DNA from: Alphaproteobacteria bacterium UBA2723
GTDB lineage: Bacteria; Pseudomonadota; Alphaproteobacteria; RF32; CAG-239
Reading direction: 5' to 3'
NCBI GenBank assembly: GCA_002353835.1
Contig: DEKL01000003.1
Coordinates: forward strand, 1 to 19,571
Length of the DNA stretch: 19,571 nucleotides
Positions 1-9,008 of this stretch are shown here, in pieces. Positions within the stretch are counted from its first letter, which is position 1. Each line of letters starts with the position of its first letter. The position numbers were made by a program, and so were the translations under genes. The notes under the pieces were generated by a model. That model ran no database searches and was not told the origin of the DNA. It saw only the letters and a program-made list of their open reading frames with translations.

Positions 1-861
1 GTCAGCAAAGCCGGTCTGCCCGCCACAAACAACATAATCACCGAAAGTGCAGCTACCGGCAATACCTGTCTGTGCAACCAAAATGCAACATCTGCCGATA
101 CGATCATTATGCGCAACTTGCACTAAATTATCAATACGAGTTCCATCACCGATAATGGTATCATCTAAGGCGCCTCTATCTATACAGGTATTAGCACCAA
201 CCTCAACATCATTACCGATAATAACACGACCGATTTGCGGAATACGTTTGTGCTGCCCATTAACAACCGAAAAACCGAAACCGTCTCGCCCGATTCGTGC
301 GCCGCTGTATATGTAGCAATCATTCCCCATTAAGCAATAAGAAATTGTAGCATTATCATCAATACGGCAATTATTACCGATTTTACAACCATGACCGATA
401 ACGGTATGGGCATTGATGGTGCAATTATCGCCAATAGTAACATCATCTTCAATAACGACACCATGACCGATATAGCAGTTCTTTCCGATTTTAGCCGTTT
501 TAGCAATATGGGCATCTGCTTCAATTTTTGCCTCAGGTTTTACTTCGGCATAAAAAGCGCTGATCAAATCTATAAAAGCTAACTTCGGATTATCCGAAAC
601 GAGGGTAATAACCCCTTGCGGAACGAGCTGAGCCAGCTCTTGAGTCGTAATACAAGCCTTAGCCTTAATTTTTTCCGCCAATGCCTTGTTTTTCTTATCA
701 TAAAAGAAACAAATATCATTAGAACCGGCTGTTTCAATAGAGCAGACATTTTCTATCTGCTCTTTTTCTACTCCGTCAGTAAGCAATTCAGCTTTGGTAA
801 TATCAGCGATTTCCTTAATGCTTTTAGACCCGCTGTATTGATAGAAAATTTTATCAGCCAT
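1..861 (-). CDS. lpxD: UDP-3-O-(3-hydroxyacyl)glucosamine N-acyltransferase, partial (C-terminus outside window)
   Basis: LpxD adds the second 3-hydroxyacyl chain, from acyl-ACP, to UDP-3-O-acyl-glucosamine in cytoplasmic lipid A synthesis. The frame is open from the ATG at 861 to the window edge, giving 287 residues; the family is usually about 340, so roughly the last 50 are missing. The N-terminal uridine-binding domain (about 1-95) is followed by left-handed beta-helix hexapeptide repeats of the I-G-x-x-x-x type. The segment NLVQVAHN contains the expected catalytic histidine (His251 here), and GRDGFGF is also typical. An AGGAG ribosome site lies 9 nt upstream. The gene starts 14 nt after the bamA stop and is the last visible gene of the operon. 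Identification is firm from the motifs and from its place after bamA. Confidence 0.95.
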   Translation of the reverse strand, partial: MADKIFYQYSGSKSIKEIADITKAELLTDGVEKEQIENVCSIETAGSNDICFFYDKKNKALAEKIKAKACITTQELAQLVPQGVITLVSDNPKLAFIDLISAFYAEVKPEAKIEADAHIAKTAKIGKNCYIGHGVVIEDDVTIGDNCTINAHTVIGHGCKIGNNCRIDDNATISYCLMGNDCYIYSGARIGRDGFGFSVVNGQHKRIPQIGRVIIGNDVEVGANTCIDRGALDDTIIGDGTRIDNLVQVAHNDRIGRCCILVAQTGIAGSCTFGDYVVCGGQTGFAD

Positions 862-875
862 GAAGATTGCTCCTA

Positions 876-3131
876 TTACAAACTTGTACCGAAGTTCAAG
901 CGGAATACTTCTGTTTCATCATATTTTTCTTTAACAACAGGGAAACCGAAGTCTATATCAATTTTACCCATCGGTGAAGTCCACTCAAAACCGAAGCCGA
1001 CTGCAACACGCGGGCTTGAGCTGTAGTTAATGTCTGCATTGTCAACATGATCCGGTTTACCGGTTGTACCGACATCAACAAAGGTACGACCTCTGACACC
1101 TAACTCGTCTAAGCCGAGCGGGAACGTCAACTCGGTACCACCCCAAACCATCCAGTTACCACCGAGGGCATCCTTAGTATATTTATCACGGGCACTGATA
1201 CCGCCTGATTCAAATCCGCGCATGGTGTTTCCACCTAAGAAGTATCTTTGTCCTAAACGAACATCTTCGTTACCATAACCGGTGACATATCCACCGTTAA
1301 TGAAGAACTTAAATGTATAGTAGTCAGACAGTGTGTAGAATTGATAAGCTTTTGCATCAAATTTTAAGTACTTATCATCACCGCCTAAGCCGGAAATGTC
1401 ATTACCGAAGGACAAATAGTAACCTTCACGTGGTCTGATAACGCTATCGCGCTTATCATAAACAATCGTTTGCCCGATAACGGAGTCAACAGCATTTCCT
1501 TCTTCACGCTTAATATATTTTGAAGCAGAATGGCTAACATTCTTAATCTTATCTTCTTTTAATGTATAGCGTACATACTGGCTTAAATCATCTGTGTAAT
1601 TCCAACCAAAACGGATTCTACCACCGTAAGTATCCATATCATAATTACTTTCGTCTTGGTAATCTTCCGTCTGATAGAACAAATCTGTACCGGCGCTTAA
1701 TCTTCTGCCCATAAAGTATGGCTCTGTAAAGCTGAAACCATAATCGGTTGTCTTCTGAGATTTACCGGCATTAAGACTAATTTGCTGACCTTTACCCATA
1801 AAGTTGTTCTCGGTGATGCCGGCTCTGACCAATGCACCGTTAACTGTTGAGTATCCGACACCGATATTAAAGTAACCGGTAGATTTTTCTTCAACATTTA
1901 CATTGATGTCTGCCTTATCATAATCTACGCGCTCAGAGTCAATATCAACCTTGCTGAAATAGTTCAAACGTTCAATGTTCTTTCTGGATTCTCTAATCTT
2001 GGCAACGTTAAATACATTACCTTCAGAAATACGAAATTCTCTTCTGATAACTTCATCAAGTGTACGAGTGTTACCGGTAATGTTAATACGGTTAACAAAG
2101 ACTTTGGCATTTTCTTTGATATCAAAGACAACGCTCAACTTACCGTTTGCTCTATCTTTATGAATATTCGGAACAACTTCAACAAAAACAAAACCTTTCT
2201 TAGATAATTCCTCAGTTAACTCATTAACTGTTTTTTCAACTTCATCAGAATTATACCAGTCACCGCTCTTAAATGTAACGTATTTATACCATTTTTCGGC
2301 ATTAACTTCCGGAACTTCTGAGTTAATCTTTATATTATCAACCTTATAACGTTGTCCTTCATCAACCGTAAAGTTTAATACAAAGGAGGTCTTATCTCTG
2401 GATAACTCGGCAATAGCGGAAACAACGGCAAAATCAGCATAACCGTGACGGTTATAGAAACGTCTCAAAAGCTCTTGGTCATAATTCATCTTTTCGCGGT
2501 CAAAGTTTTCTGAGCTTGAGAATAGTCTGTACCAACGACTTTCCTTACTCATAATTTCGCCTTGTAAATCACTACTTGTATAGTGTTTATTGCCGATAAA
2601 GTTGATGGTATCAATTTTAGCTTCAGGACCTTCTTCAATTTCAAAGATTAAATCTACGCGATTCTCCGGTTTTTCAATAATTTTCGGCTCAACGGAAACA
2701 CCATAACGTCCGGCTCTCTTATAAACGTCTAAAATGCGCTGAACGTCTTGCTGTACTTTTGCTTTGCTGAAAACTGAACGCGGAGCGGACTGTACTTCCG
2801 ATTCTAAAATTTTATCATCAATCTTATCATTACCGTCAAAAGCACGAACACCGATAACAGGATTCTCTTTAACATTAATAATCAAATTGCTTCCTTGTGT
2901 ATCAAAATTGATATCACTAAACAAACCGGTATCATACAAACGTTTCAAAGCTTCATTCAGTTCATCACTGGATACGGCTTTGTTTGTATTAATCCCTGCA
3001 TAAGACAAAGCTGTCTCACGCTCAACACGTTGCAGACCGTTAATGGTAATGTTTTTAATCGTTCCTTGAGCCATTGCATTTGAGCATATTGCTAAAGACA
3101 ATAAAGAAATTCCTGCTAATTTAAACCTCAT
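876..3131 (-). CDS. bamA: Outer membrane protein assembly factor BamA
   Basis: BamA is the central subunit of the BAM complex and folds beta-barrel proteins into the outer membrane. The 751-residue product begins with a Sec signal peptide (basic start, hydrophobic core, probable cut after AMA at 21). Next comes a periplasmic region of about 400 residues that fits five POTRA domains, then a C-terminal barrel. The barrel carries the lid-loop motif MRGFE (Arg638-Gly639-Phe640), a hallmark of the Omp85 family. The extreme C-terminus reads FRLNFGTSL, so the usual terminal aromatic residue of the beta-signal is replaced by Leu. Length fits alphaproteobacterial BamA and is a little shorter than the E. 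coli protein (about 810). An AAGGA ribosome site precedes the ATG. It lies between rseP and lpxD as in many proteobacteria. Confidence 0.97.
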   Translation of the reverse strand: MRFKLAGISLLSLAICSNAMAQGTIKNITINGLQRVERETALSYAGINTNKAVSSDELNEALKRLYDTGLFSDINFDTQGSNLIINVKENPVIGVRAFDGNDKIDDKILESEVQSAPRSVFSKAKVQQDVQRILDVYKRAGRYGVSVEPKIIEKPENRVDLIFEIEEGPEAKIDTINFIGNKHYTSSDLQGEIMSKESRWYRLFSSSENFDREKMNYDQELLRRFYNRHGYADFAVVSAIAELSRDKTSFVLNFTVDEGQRYKVDNIKINSEVPEVNAEKWYKYVTFKSGDWYNSDEVEKTVNELTEELSKKGFVFVEVVPNIHKDRANGKLSVVFDIKENAKVFVNRINITGNTRTLDEVIRREFRISEGNVFNVAKIRESRKNIERLNYFSKVDIDSERVDYDKADINVNVEEKSTGYFNIGVGYSTVNGALVRAGITENNFMGKGQQISLNAGKSQKTTDYGFSFTEPYFMGRRLSAGTDLFYQTEDYQDESNYDMDTYGGRIRFGWNYTDDLSQYVRYTLKEDKIKNVSHSASKYIKREEGNAVDSVIGQTIVYDKRDSVIRPREGYYLSFGNDISGLGGDDKYLKFDAKAYQFYTLSDYYTFKFFINGGYVTGYGNEDVRLGQRYFLGGNTMRGFESGGISARDKYTKDALGGNWMVWGGTELTFPLGLDELGVRGRTFVDVGTTGKPDHVDNADINYSSSPRVAVGFGFEWTSPMGKIDIDFGFPVVKEKYDETEVFRLNFGTSL

Positions 3132-3148
3132 TTTACAATCCTTACAAG

Positions 3149-4285
3149 CTATTCAAACCATCTTGTTATAAGGTGTTTAATATCGTTCCATGTTGCAAAC
3201 ACCATCAAAAGCAAAATGAAACCAAGACCAACCTTAAACAAATAATCTTTGATTTTTGCATTAAGTTCACGCCTTGACAATATTTCTAACAAATAAATTA
3301 CAACATGTCCACCATCTAATAAAGGGATTGGGAATAAGTTTATTAAACCCAAGTTTACAGAGAGCAGAGCCATGAATGCTAGAAAGTTCCAAAAGTCTCT
3401 TGTCCGAGAGATATCTCCGGACATTTCGGCTATTCTGATAATACCACCGACATCCTCTCCGGAGCGCTGTCCGGTAATCATTTGCCCGACACCGCGAAGA
3501 GTTAAATCAGTAATATTGTATATTTCCATTGCAGATTTTGAAATGGAATTGCCTAAATTGAAATTATCTTTGACAATATGAAAATGTTTGGCATCGCCTT
3601 TTATGCCAATCATTTTTCTTTTTATCGGTTTTTCTTTTTCGTCAAAAGAATATTCCATTGTTTCTAACGGTATAACAAGTTCTATAACATTGTCATCTCT
3701 TTGTATTTTAACTTTAACGTCATCAATAGCCGCGCTGACTTCCTTACTGATATCACCCCATTCGGATATTTTATGACCGTTAATTTCAAGTATTCTGTCA
3801 TTTTGTATGATACCGGCACGTTGCGCAGGGCTGTCTTCTAAAACTTCGGATACAACAGGCGGAATGTCATAACTACCTAAGAAGAAAAATAATCCGAAAT
3901 AAACAACAAAAGCAAAAAGATAATTAAACAACGGCCCGGCAACGGCAATCGCCAACTTTTTCAGCGGAGTCTGTGTAATAAATAAACGCTTTTGCTCATC
4001 TTTTGAATATTTGCTTAAATCTACTTCTGCAGTAGATGAAGATGCATCCGCATCTCCTAAAAATTGACAATATCCCCCCAACGGAATAGCGGAAAGTTTC
4101 CAAACAGTACCGTCCTTATCGGTTCTGCTCCATAATTCTTTACCAAAACCGATAGAAAAAGCGCTAACGGCAACACCTAATTTTTTTGCAACAATGAAAT
4201 GCCCAAACTCGTGAACGAAAACAAGTATCCCTAAGAGAATAAGGAAAGGAACAATATAATAGATTATGTTTAATAACCACTCCAT
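3149..4285 (-). CDS. rseP: RIP metalloprotease RseP (site-2 protease family, M50)
   Basis: RseP is an inner-membrane zinc protease that cuts transmembrane segments, classically anti-sigma factors in the envelope stress response, and also remnant signal peptides. The 378-residue protein has the HEFGH zinc motif at 25-29 in its first membrane segment and the second metal-site motif LDGGH with Asp324 near the C-terminus. It also has a GPLFN motif (117-121) and a PDZ domain at about 143-215. I see one PDZ domain, where E. coli RseP (about 450 residues) has two; the shorter single-PDZ form is common in other lineages. The ATG is preceded by AGGA. It follows cdsA after 17 nt; dxr, often found between these two, is missing. 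The substrate in this organism cannot be deduced from the sequence. Confidence 0.95.
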   Translation of the reverse strand: MEWLLNIIYYIVPFLILLGILVFVHEFGHFIVAKKLGVAVSAFSIGFGKELWSRTDKDGTVWKLSAIPLGGYCQFLGDADASSSTAEVDLSKYSKDEQKRLFITQTPLKKLAIAVAGPLFNYLFAFVVYFGLFFFLGSYDIPPVVSEVLEDSPAQRAGIIQNDRILEINGHKISEWGDISKEVSAAIDDVKVKIQRDDNVIELVIPLETMEYSFDEKEKPIKRKMIGIKGDAKHFHIVKDNFNLGNSISKSAMEIYNITDLTLRGVGQMITGQRSGEDVGGIIRIAEMSGDISRTRDFWNFLAFMALLSVNLGLINLFPIPLLDGGHVVIYLLEILSRRELNAKIKDYLFKVGLGFILLLMVFATWNDIKHLITRWFE

Positions 4286-4302
4286 AACTTTTTCCTATCA
4301 AA

Positions 4303-5142
4303 CTATTCAAACGAAACGAGCGTGAAAAAACAATAAACAATAGGTGCGGCAAAAATTAACCCGTCAATACGATCAAAAACGCCACCATGTCCGGGTATAA
4401 GCGAGCTACTGTCTTTAATATTAAGATGTCTTTTTATCGCCGATTCTACCAAATCGCCGATTTGTGCAATAAAAGCAACCAAAGCACCAAGCTGAGCAAA
4501 TTTAAGTTGTTCTTTCATCGGTAACGGCAAGTTCAAAATACTTTTTGTAACGTACATATAGATAAAGCTGACAGCTATCGCTAAAATAACACCGCCGATA
4601 AGCCCTGACCATGTTTTATTCGGGCTTATGCGTGGGGCAAGTTTCGGTCCTCTTAAAGATAGACCGATAATATAACCACCGATATCAACACTCCATACCA
4701 TCAGAATAAACCACAATGTCATAACAAAACTACCTTTTTCACCGGATATGCTGCCAAATGAATCAAACAAATAGTACATCCAATATAAAGCACCGACAGC
4801 AACAGCAATATAAGGTGCCCCTAATGTAACTAAGTATCTGTGCTTCTCATCTTTTGCTTTTATGTAAACAAAAACAGTAATGGCTAACAAAGATAAAAAC
4901 AGGACAACGCTGTTAAATATAAGTAAGGAACAACCTAATGCAAAAACATAACATACGGCATAAACATTTGCGCGGTTGTTTGGTACCATGGTGGACCATT
5001 CCCATGCGAGCATTGTGCCCACTAAATAAACTAAAATATCAACATAAGGGTGACCAGATCTCAAAGCACCTATCACAAGCGGAATCATAACAAGTGATGT
5101 TAAAACTCTTTTTTGTAAAGATGTAAGTTTAACTTTTTCCAT
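4303..5142 (-). CDS. cdsA: Phosphatidate cytidylyltransferase (CDP-diglyceride synthase)
   Basis: CdsA makes CDP-diacylglycerol from phosphatidic acid and CTP in the inner membrane, the branch point for all phospholipid head groups. The 279-residue protein is strongly hydrophobic with several membrane segments. Near its C-terminus it carries the full family signature at about 234-260: SAIKR, then KD, then GHGGVFDRID with Asp257 and Asp260. Length matches the family. Its ATG lies inside the 3' end of uppS (14-nt overlap) and a GGGAGAG ribosome site sits in the uppS coding sequence, which points to translational coupling. Its product pathway connects with plsY, which lies in the divergent operon. 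Confidence 0.96.
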   Translation of the reverse strand: MEKVKLTSLQKRVLTSLVMIPLVIGALRSGHPYVDILVYLVGTMLAWEWSTMVPNNRANVYAVCYVFALGCSLLIFNSVVLFLSLLAITVFVYIKAKDEKHRYLVTLGAPYIAVAVGALYWMYYLFDSFGSISGEKGSFVMTLWFILMVWSVDIGGYIIGLSLRGPKLAPRISPNKTWSGLIGGVILAIAVSFIYMYVTKSILNLPLPMKEQLKFAQLGALVAFIAQIGDLVESAIKRHLNIKDSSSLIPGHGGVFDRIDGLIFAAPIVYCFFTLVSFE

Positions 5143-5833
5143 AACGTCTCTCCCTGTTTTTAAACTTTTTAATAATATCAGACAGTTCCTCTATACCAAA
5201 ATCCGGCCATAATGTGTCGGTAAAAAACAATTCGGTATAAGCAATCTGCCATAAAAGATAGTTGCTGATACGCTGCTCACCGCTGGTTCTGATTAAAATA
5301 TCCGGATCCGGTATTTGAGCAGTATAAAGTAACGAAGAGAATTTTTGCGCCGTAATATCATTAATGTCAAGTTTTTTATCTAAAACCATTTGTGCGGTTT
5401 TCTTAACAGCAGATAAAATCTCTTGTCTTGAACCATAGGATAAAGCAATACATAAAGTCAATGCCGTATTATTTGCAGACTGATTTTCTATATATGTCAT
5501 CTGCTCCCGGATATCGCTGTCCAACATATCTCTTTCGCCGATAAAACAAATGCGGACATTGTTATCCATAATTTCCTTAAGCTCTTTATTAAGATATTCT
5601 CTTAAGAGCTGCATCAATGTTTTAACTTCGTCTTCTGAACGTTGCCAATTTTCCGTAGAAAAAGCATATAATGTCAGATATTTTACGCCGGAGTCTTTCA
5701 TGGCGCGTGTAATCTTTACAACATTTTCCGCCCCTTTTTTGTGACCAAAATTTTTAGGGAGATTATGTGCTTTCGCCCAACGCCTGTTTCCATCCATAAT
5801 AATGGCAATATGATTGCAAGTGTTCTCTTCCAT
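5129..5833 (-). CDS. uppS: Isoprenyl transferase (undecaprenyl diphosphate synthase)
   Basis: UppS condenses isopentenyl diphosphate onto farnesyl diphosphate to give the C55 lipid carrier for peptidoglycan and O-antigen synthesis. The 234-residue protein opens with the cis-prenyltransferase motif IIMDGNRRWA (residues 11-20, catalytic Asp14). It also has the FGHKKGAENV substrate segment, the YAFSTENW motif and the C-terminal RTSGEQRISN and TLWPDF motifs. It is slightly shorter than E. coli UppS (253) with no missing motif. The start is 4 nt after the frr TAG stop, and AGGA lies close upstream. It overlaps cdsA by 14 nt. The order frr-uppS-cdsA is widely conserved and supports the call. Confidence 0.97.
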   Translation of the reverse strand: MEENTCNHIAIIMDGNRRWAKAHNLPKNFGHKKGAENVVKITRAMKDSGVKYLTLYAFSTENWQRSEDEVKTLMQLLREYLNKELKEIMDNNVRICFIGERDMLDSDIREQMTYIENQSANNTALTLCIALSYGSRQEILSAVKKTAQMVLDKKLDINDITAQKFSSLLYTAQIPDPDILIRTSGEQRISNYLLWQIAYTELFFTDTLWPDFGIEELSDIIKKFKNRERRYGKS

Positions 5834-5837
5834 GATC

Positions 5838-6401
5838 CTATACTTGTAAAATATCCTTTTCTTTTAATGCGTACAAATCATCAATTTTCTTAATTGAATC
5901 ATCTGTAATCTTTTGAATATCGTTATTGTATTTCTTTTCATCATCTTCAGAAATGAGGTTATCTTTTTTAAGTTTCTTAACTTCATCCAAAGCATCACGC
6001 CGAACATTACGAATGGCAATTTTACTCTGTTCTGCATATTTTCCAGCGATTTTAACCAACTCTTTTCTTCTTTCTTCGGAAAGCGGCGGAATAGGTATGC
6101 GAATAAGTTGCCCGTCAGAAACTGGGTTTAGCCCTAAATCCGATTCCCTTAAGGCTTTTTCAACAGATTTAGCCAATCCTTTATCCCACACGCTGACAGA
6201 TAATGTTCTGGCATCCGGCACGCTGATAGTGCCGACCTGAGCAATCGGAACCGGACTTCCATAAGCTTCAACCATAATGTTATCTAAAAGGCTGGCATGG
6301 GCGCGTCCGGCGCGCAAACCGCCAAAATCGCCTTTAAGCATATCAATAGTCTTATCCATACGAGTTAAAGTATCTTGTTTAATTTCATTAAAATCAGTCA
6401 T
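5838..6401 (-). CDS. frr: Ribosome recycling factor
   Basis: RRF works with EF-G to split post-termination ribosomes. At 187 residues it matches the family length (185 in E. coli). It shows the conserved core: GLRAGRAHASLLDN near the start, YGSPVPIAQVGTISVPDARTL, and RIPIPPLSEERRKELVK in the middle, followed by the charged C-terminal helix of domain I. The ATG follows a GAGGA ribosome site and lies 7 nt after the pyrH stop, so the two genes are co-transcribed as in most bacteria. The stop codon is TAG. Confidence 0.97.
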   Translation of the reverse strand: MTDFNEIKQDTLTRMDKTIDMLKGDFGGLRAGRAHASLLDNIMVEAYGSPVPIAQVGTISVPDARTLSVSVWDKGLAKSVEKALRESDLGLNPVSDGQLIRIPIPPLSEERRKELVKIAGKYAEQSKIAIRNVRRDALDEVKKLKKDNLISEDDEKKYNNDIQKITDDSIKKIDDLYALKEKDILQV

Positions 6402-6408
6402 GATTTCC

Positions 6409-7119
6409 TCACTTTACTAATGTATATTTCCCCTTACCGCTTAAAGCATTTAACAGAGAGTCTTTATTTTCTTGCTTAAAAACAATAATCGGGAGATTAT
6501 TTTCTTTTGCCATAGATACAGCCGTAATATCCATAACTTTTAGGCCTTTTGCAATAACCTCATCAAAGGATACCTCATCATAGCGTTTAGCTTTAGGATT
6601 CTTTTTCGGGTCACTATCATAAACGCCGTCAACCTGTGTCGCCTTAAATAAAGCGTCACAACCTGTCTCCAACGCCCGCAAAGCAGACCCCGTATCTGTT
6701 GTAAAATACGGGTTTCCGGTACCACCGGCAAAAATAATGACATTTTTTTGTGCTAAGAGCCTTTGTGCGGTACGATAGCTGTATGTTTCAGCAACTTGAG
6801 GGATGACCAATCCGGATAGAATTTCTGCCGGTACACCTTTTGCCAGTAAGGCGCTTTTTAAAAACAGAGCATTGATAACCGTAGCAATCATTCCTGCTTG
6901 GTCAGCAACAGACCTGCTAACATCTTTATTTTTATTATTAACGCCACGATAAAAGTTTCCGCCGCCGATAACAACACATAAAGAAATATCTTTGGCATAA
7001 ACTTTTTTAATGCTTTCGGCAAAAATATTTAAAACCTTCTCATCAATACCGCATGGTTGATTACCCATCAACCCTTCGCCGGAAAGTTTTAACAATATCC
7101 TTTTATAAGTTTTTTTCAT
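6409..7119 (-). CDS. pyrH: Uridylate kinase (UMP kinase)
   Basis: PyrH phosphorylates UMP to UDP in pyrimidine nucleotide synthesis. The 236-residue protein belongs to the amino acid kinase fold: LLKLSGEGLMG at the N-terminus (phosphate-binding Lys and Gly loop), VIGGGNFYRG, and GGTGNPYFTTDTGSALRA in the nucleotide-binding C-terminal half. Length agrees with E. coli PyrH (241). It is the first gene of the minus-strand operon; rpsB and tsf, its usual upstream neighbours, are not here because the divergent plsY operon begins instead. A GAGGG ribosome site precedes the ATG. A promoter must lie in 7120-7257, but I see no convincing minus-strand hexamer pair there. Confidence 0.97.
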   Translation of the reverse strand: MKKTYKRILLKLSGEGLMGNQPCGIDEKVLNIFAESIKKVYAKDISLCVVIGGGNFYRGVNNKNKDVSRSVADQAGMIATVINALFLKSALLAKGVPAEILSGLVIPQVAETYSYRTAQRLLAQKNVIIFAGGTGNPYFTTDTGSALRALETGCDALFKATQVDGVYDSDPKKNPKAKRYDEVSFDEVIAKGLKVMDITAVSMAKENNLPIIVFKQENKDSLLNALSGKGKYTLVK

Positions 7120-7205
7120 CAGTCCCTCTCTGCTGATTATTTGACAGTATATTAAATAAATAAATCGTTAATGCAAGATAAAATGCACACCTAATTGAAA
7201 ATAAG

Positions 7206-7233
7206 TTGAAATTTTTACTCATTTATTTAACAT
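7206..7233 (+). promoter_or_regulatory. Possible sigma-70-type promoter for plsY-dprA-topA
   Basis: TTGAAA (7206-7211, five of six matches to the -35 consensus) and TAACAT (7228-7233, four of six) are 16 nt apart. Transcription from here would start near 7240, giving a short leader with the AGGAG ribosome site at 7246-7250 before the plsY ATG. An isolated TTGACA at 7141-7146 lies in the same divergent gap but has no matching -10. AT-rich spacers produce such matches by chance, so confidence is low. Confidence 0.35.
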
Positions 7234-7257
7234 GAAAACAATTTTAGGAGAAAATAA

Positions 7258-7875
7258 ATGTCAGGTAGTATGGTTTATATTTTAAGCGCTGTTTTTGGTT
7301 ATCTTGTCGGTTCAATACCATTTGGTTTGATTTTAACCAGATTGGCCGGTTATGGCGATATCCGTAAAATCGGTTCAGGAAATATCGGAGCAACAAATGT
7401 GTTGCGCACCGGTAATAAAACATTGGCATTGCTGACAGTATTGTTAGATGCTTCTAAAGCAGGTATCGCTGCCTTGGTTGCTGGAAAAATGGTGGGGTAT
7501 GAAAATGCGCAAGCCATCACTGCTTCTCTGATAGCCGGTGCTTTTGGTGTTATCGGACACAATTTTCCCGTATGGCTTAAATTTAAAGGGGGAAAAGGTG
7601 TTGCTTCAGCATTCGGCTTTATTTTGGCGACTTGCTGGCCGATAGCGGTTATTGCATTGTTTATCTGGTTGGCAATGGCTTTTACCTTTAAATATTCTTC
7701 TCTTTCTGCATTAACTGCTGCGATTTTTGTGCCGATACTGTCATTTTTCTTGGCGCCGTCTATGGAATATACGCTTGTATATACGGCAATAGTTATACTC
7801 GTTGTTGCTCGTCATCATGCAAACATAAAAAGACTGCTTAACGGAGAAGAAAGCAAAATTAAATTAAAAAAATAA
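7258..7875 (+). CDS. plsY: Acyl-phosphate:glycerol-3-phosphate acyltransferase PlsY
   Basis: PlsY transfers an acyl chain from acyl-phosphate to glycerol-3-phosphate, the first step of phospholipid synthesis, in the inner membrane. The 205-residue polytopic protein has the three conserved cytoplasmic-loop motifs: GSIPFG (18-23), IGSGNIGATNVLRTG (38-52) and GHNFPVWLKFKGGKGVA (100-116). Length is standard for the family. The ATG has an AGGAG ribosome site 7 nt upstream. It is the first gene of a plus-strand operon with dprA (12 nt gap) and topA, an arrangement I recall from alphaproteobacteria. Confidence 0.96.
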   Translation: MSGSMVYILSAVFGYLVGSIPFGLILTRLAGYGDIRKIGSGNIGATNVLRTGNKTLALLTVLLDASKAGIAALVAGKMVGYENAQAITASLIAGAFGVIGHNFPVWLKFKGGKGVASAFGFILATCWPIAVIALFIWLAMAFTFKYSSLSALTAAIFVPILSFFLAPSMEYTLVYTAIVILVVARHHANIKRLLNGEESKIKLKK

Positions 7876-7887
7876 GAAGAAGATAAA

Positions 7888-8994
7888 GTGAATAGAGAAA
7901 AACTTATATCATATATTCAGCTTATAAACACTCAAGGCATCGGGCCGATAAATTTCAGACGTTTATTGGCTCGTTTCGGTAGTGTTGAAAAAGCATTAGC
8001 AGAGGTTTCTCAAAAAAGAGAAATCTTTTCCTATAAAAAAGCTGAAGAAGAGGTGATGACGGCAGAAATTAAGCATGTACATCTCATAACTTTGGAAGAT
8101 GAATACTACCCTTATAACCTAAAACAAATAGAAGATTTTCCACCGATACTTTACGCCCTCGGTAATGTTGAATTATTAAAAAATGATAATGCGCTAGCGG
8201 TGGTTGGTTCCAGAAAGGCATCATTAAGCGCACAGCGTTTATCCACCCAGATTTCTTCTGAATTAGCATTAAGGGATATTGTTATTGTATCAGGAATGGC
8301 AAAGGGGATAGATGCTGCCGCTCATAAAGGTGCTTTACTTGAAAACGGTAATACAATTGCGGTTTTGGGAACAGGAATAGATGTTGTTTACCCTAGGGAA
8401 AATGAAGAAATTTATAAGAAAATTACCGAAAAAGGTCTTATTTTATCGGAATACCCGTTTCACACCAAACCGCAGACGACAAATTTTCCCAGAAGAAATC
8501 GTCTGGTTTCCGGTTTAAGCAAAGGTGTTTTGGTTATAGAAGCAGGACTTCACTCCGGCTCATTGATAACGGTGCATCAAGCCTTAGAACAGGGACGAGA
8601 TGTTTACGCTGTTCCCGGCGCGCCTTATGATGACAGATGTGCCGGTTGCAACCTTTTAATTAAAGAAGGCGCAATACTGGTAGAAAAGACAAAAGATATT
8701 TTAGATAATTTTAATTTTACACAGGTTAAATTTGCGCCCCGTAAATTGAAAGAACCCGAAACGGGCAATTTATTTGAATATTCGCTTGACAATAGCGAAA
8801 ATAATTCTGATATTTCAGAAAATAAAGATGAATATTCCGAATTATTATCTCTTATTTCAGAAAGCGGGGAAGATATTGATGATATTATACGCAATATTAA
8901 TCTTCCTGCAGAAACTGTGATGAGAATGGTTGTGGAATTGGAATTAGAAAATAAAGTTATCCGCCTGCCGGGCAATAAGATAGCTAAAGCTTAA
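7888..8994 (+). CDS. dprA: DNA-processing protein DprA (Smf)
   Basis: DprA binds incoming single-stranded DNA during natural transformation and loads RecA. The 368-residue protein starts at GTG. An N-terminal helix-hairpin-helix-like region (about 1-60, with GIGPINFRRLL) is followed by the Rossmann-like core: GSRK (107-110), SGMAKGIDAAAHKGAL, GTGIDVVYPREN, NFPRRNRLVSGLS and EAGLHSGSLIT. The C-terminal 60 residues form a winged-helix DML1-like domain. The linker between core and winged helix is rich in Glu, Asp and Ser. The conserved loop after PGAPYDDR contains a Cys-x2-Cys pair. No com or pilus gene is present here, so uptake competence is not shown; dprA is also widespread in organisms not known to be transformable. 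Confidence 0.95.
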   Translation: MNREKLISYIQLINTQGIGPINFRRLLARFGSVEKALAEVSQKREIFSYKKAEEEVMTAEIKHVHLITLEDEYYPYNLKQIEDFPPILYALGNVELLKNDNALAVVGSRKASLSAQRLSTQISSELALRDIVIVSGMAKGIDAAAHKGALLENGNTIAVLGTGIDVVYPRENEEIYKKITEKGLILSEYPFHTKPQTTNFPRRNRLVSGLSKGVLVIEAGLHSGSLITVHQALEQGRDVYAVPGAPYDDRCAGCNLLIKEGAILVEKTKDILDNFNFTQVKFAPRKLKEPETGNLFEYSLDNSENNSDISENKDEYSELLSLISESGEDIDDIIRNINLPAETVMRMVVELELENKVIRLPGNKIAKA

Positions 8995-9008
8995 AAGAGG
9001 TTAAAAAT

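Noticed and set aside
616..1026. Plus-strand frames opposite lpxD and bamA (47-316, 391-582, 616-1026)
   Set aside because: They lie antisense to clearly conserved genes, lack ribosome sites and have no protein-like domain; they are shadows of the minus-strand reading frames.
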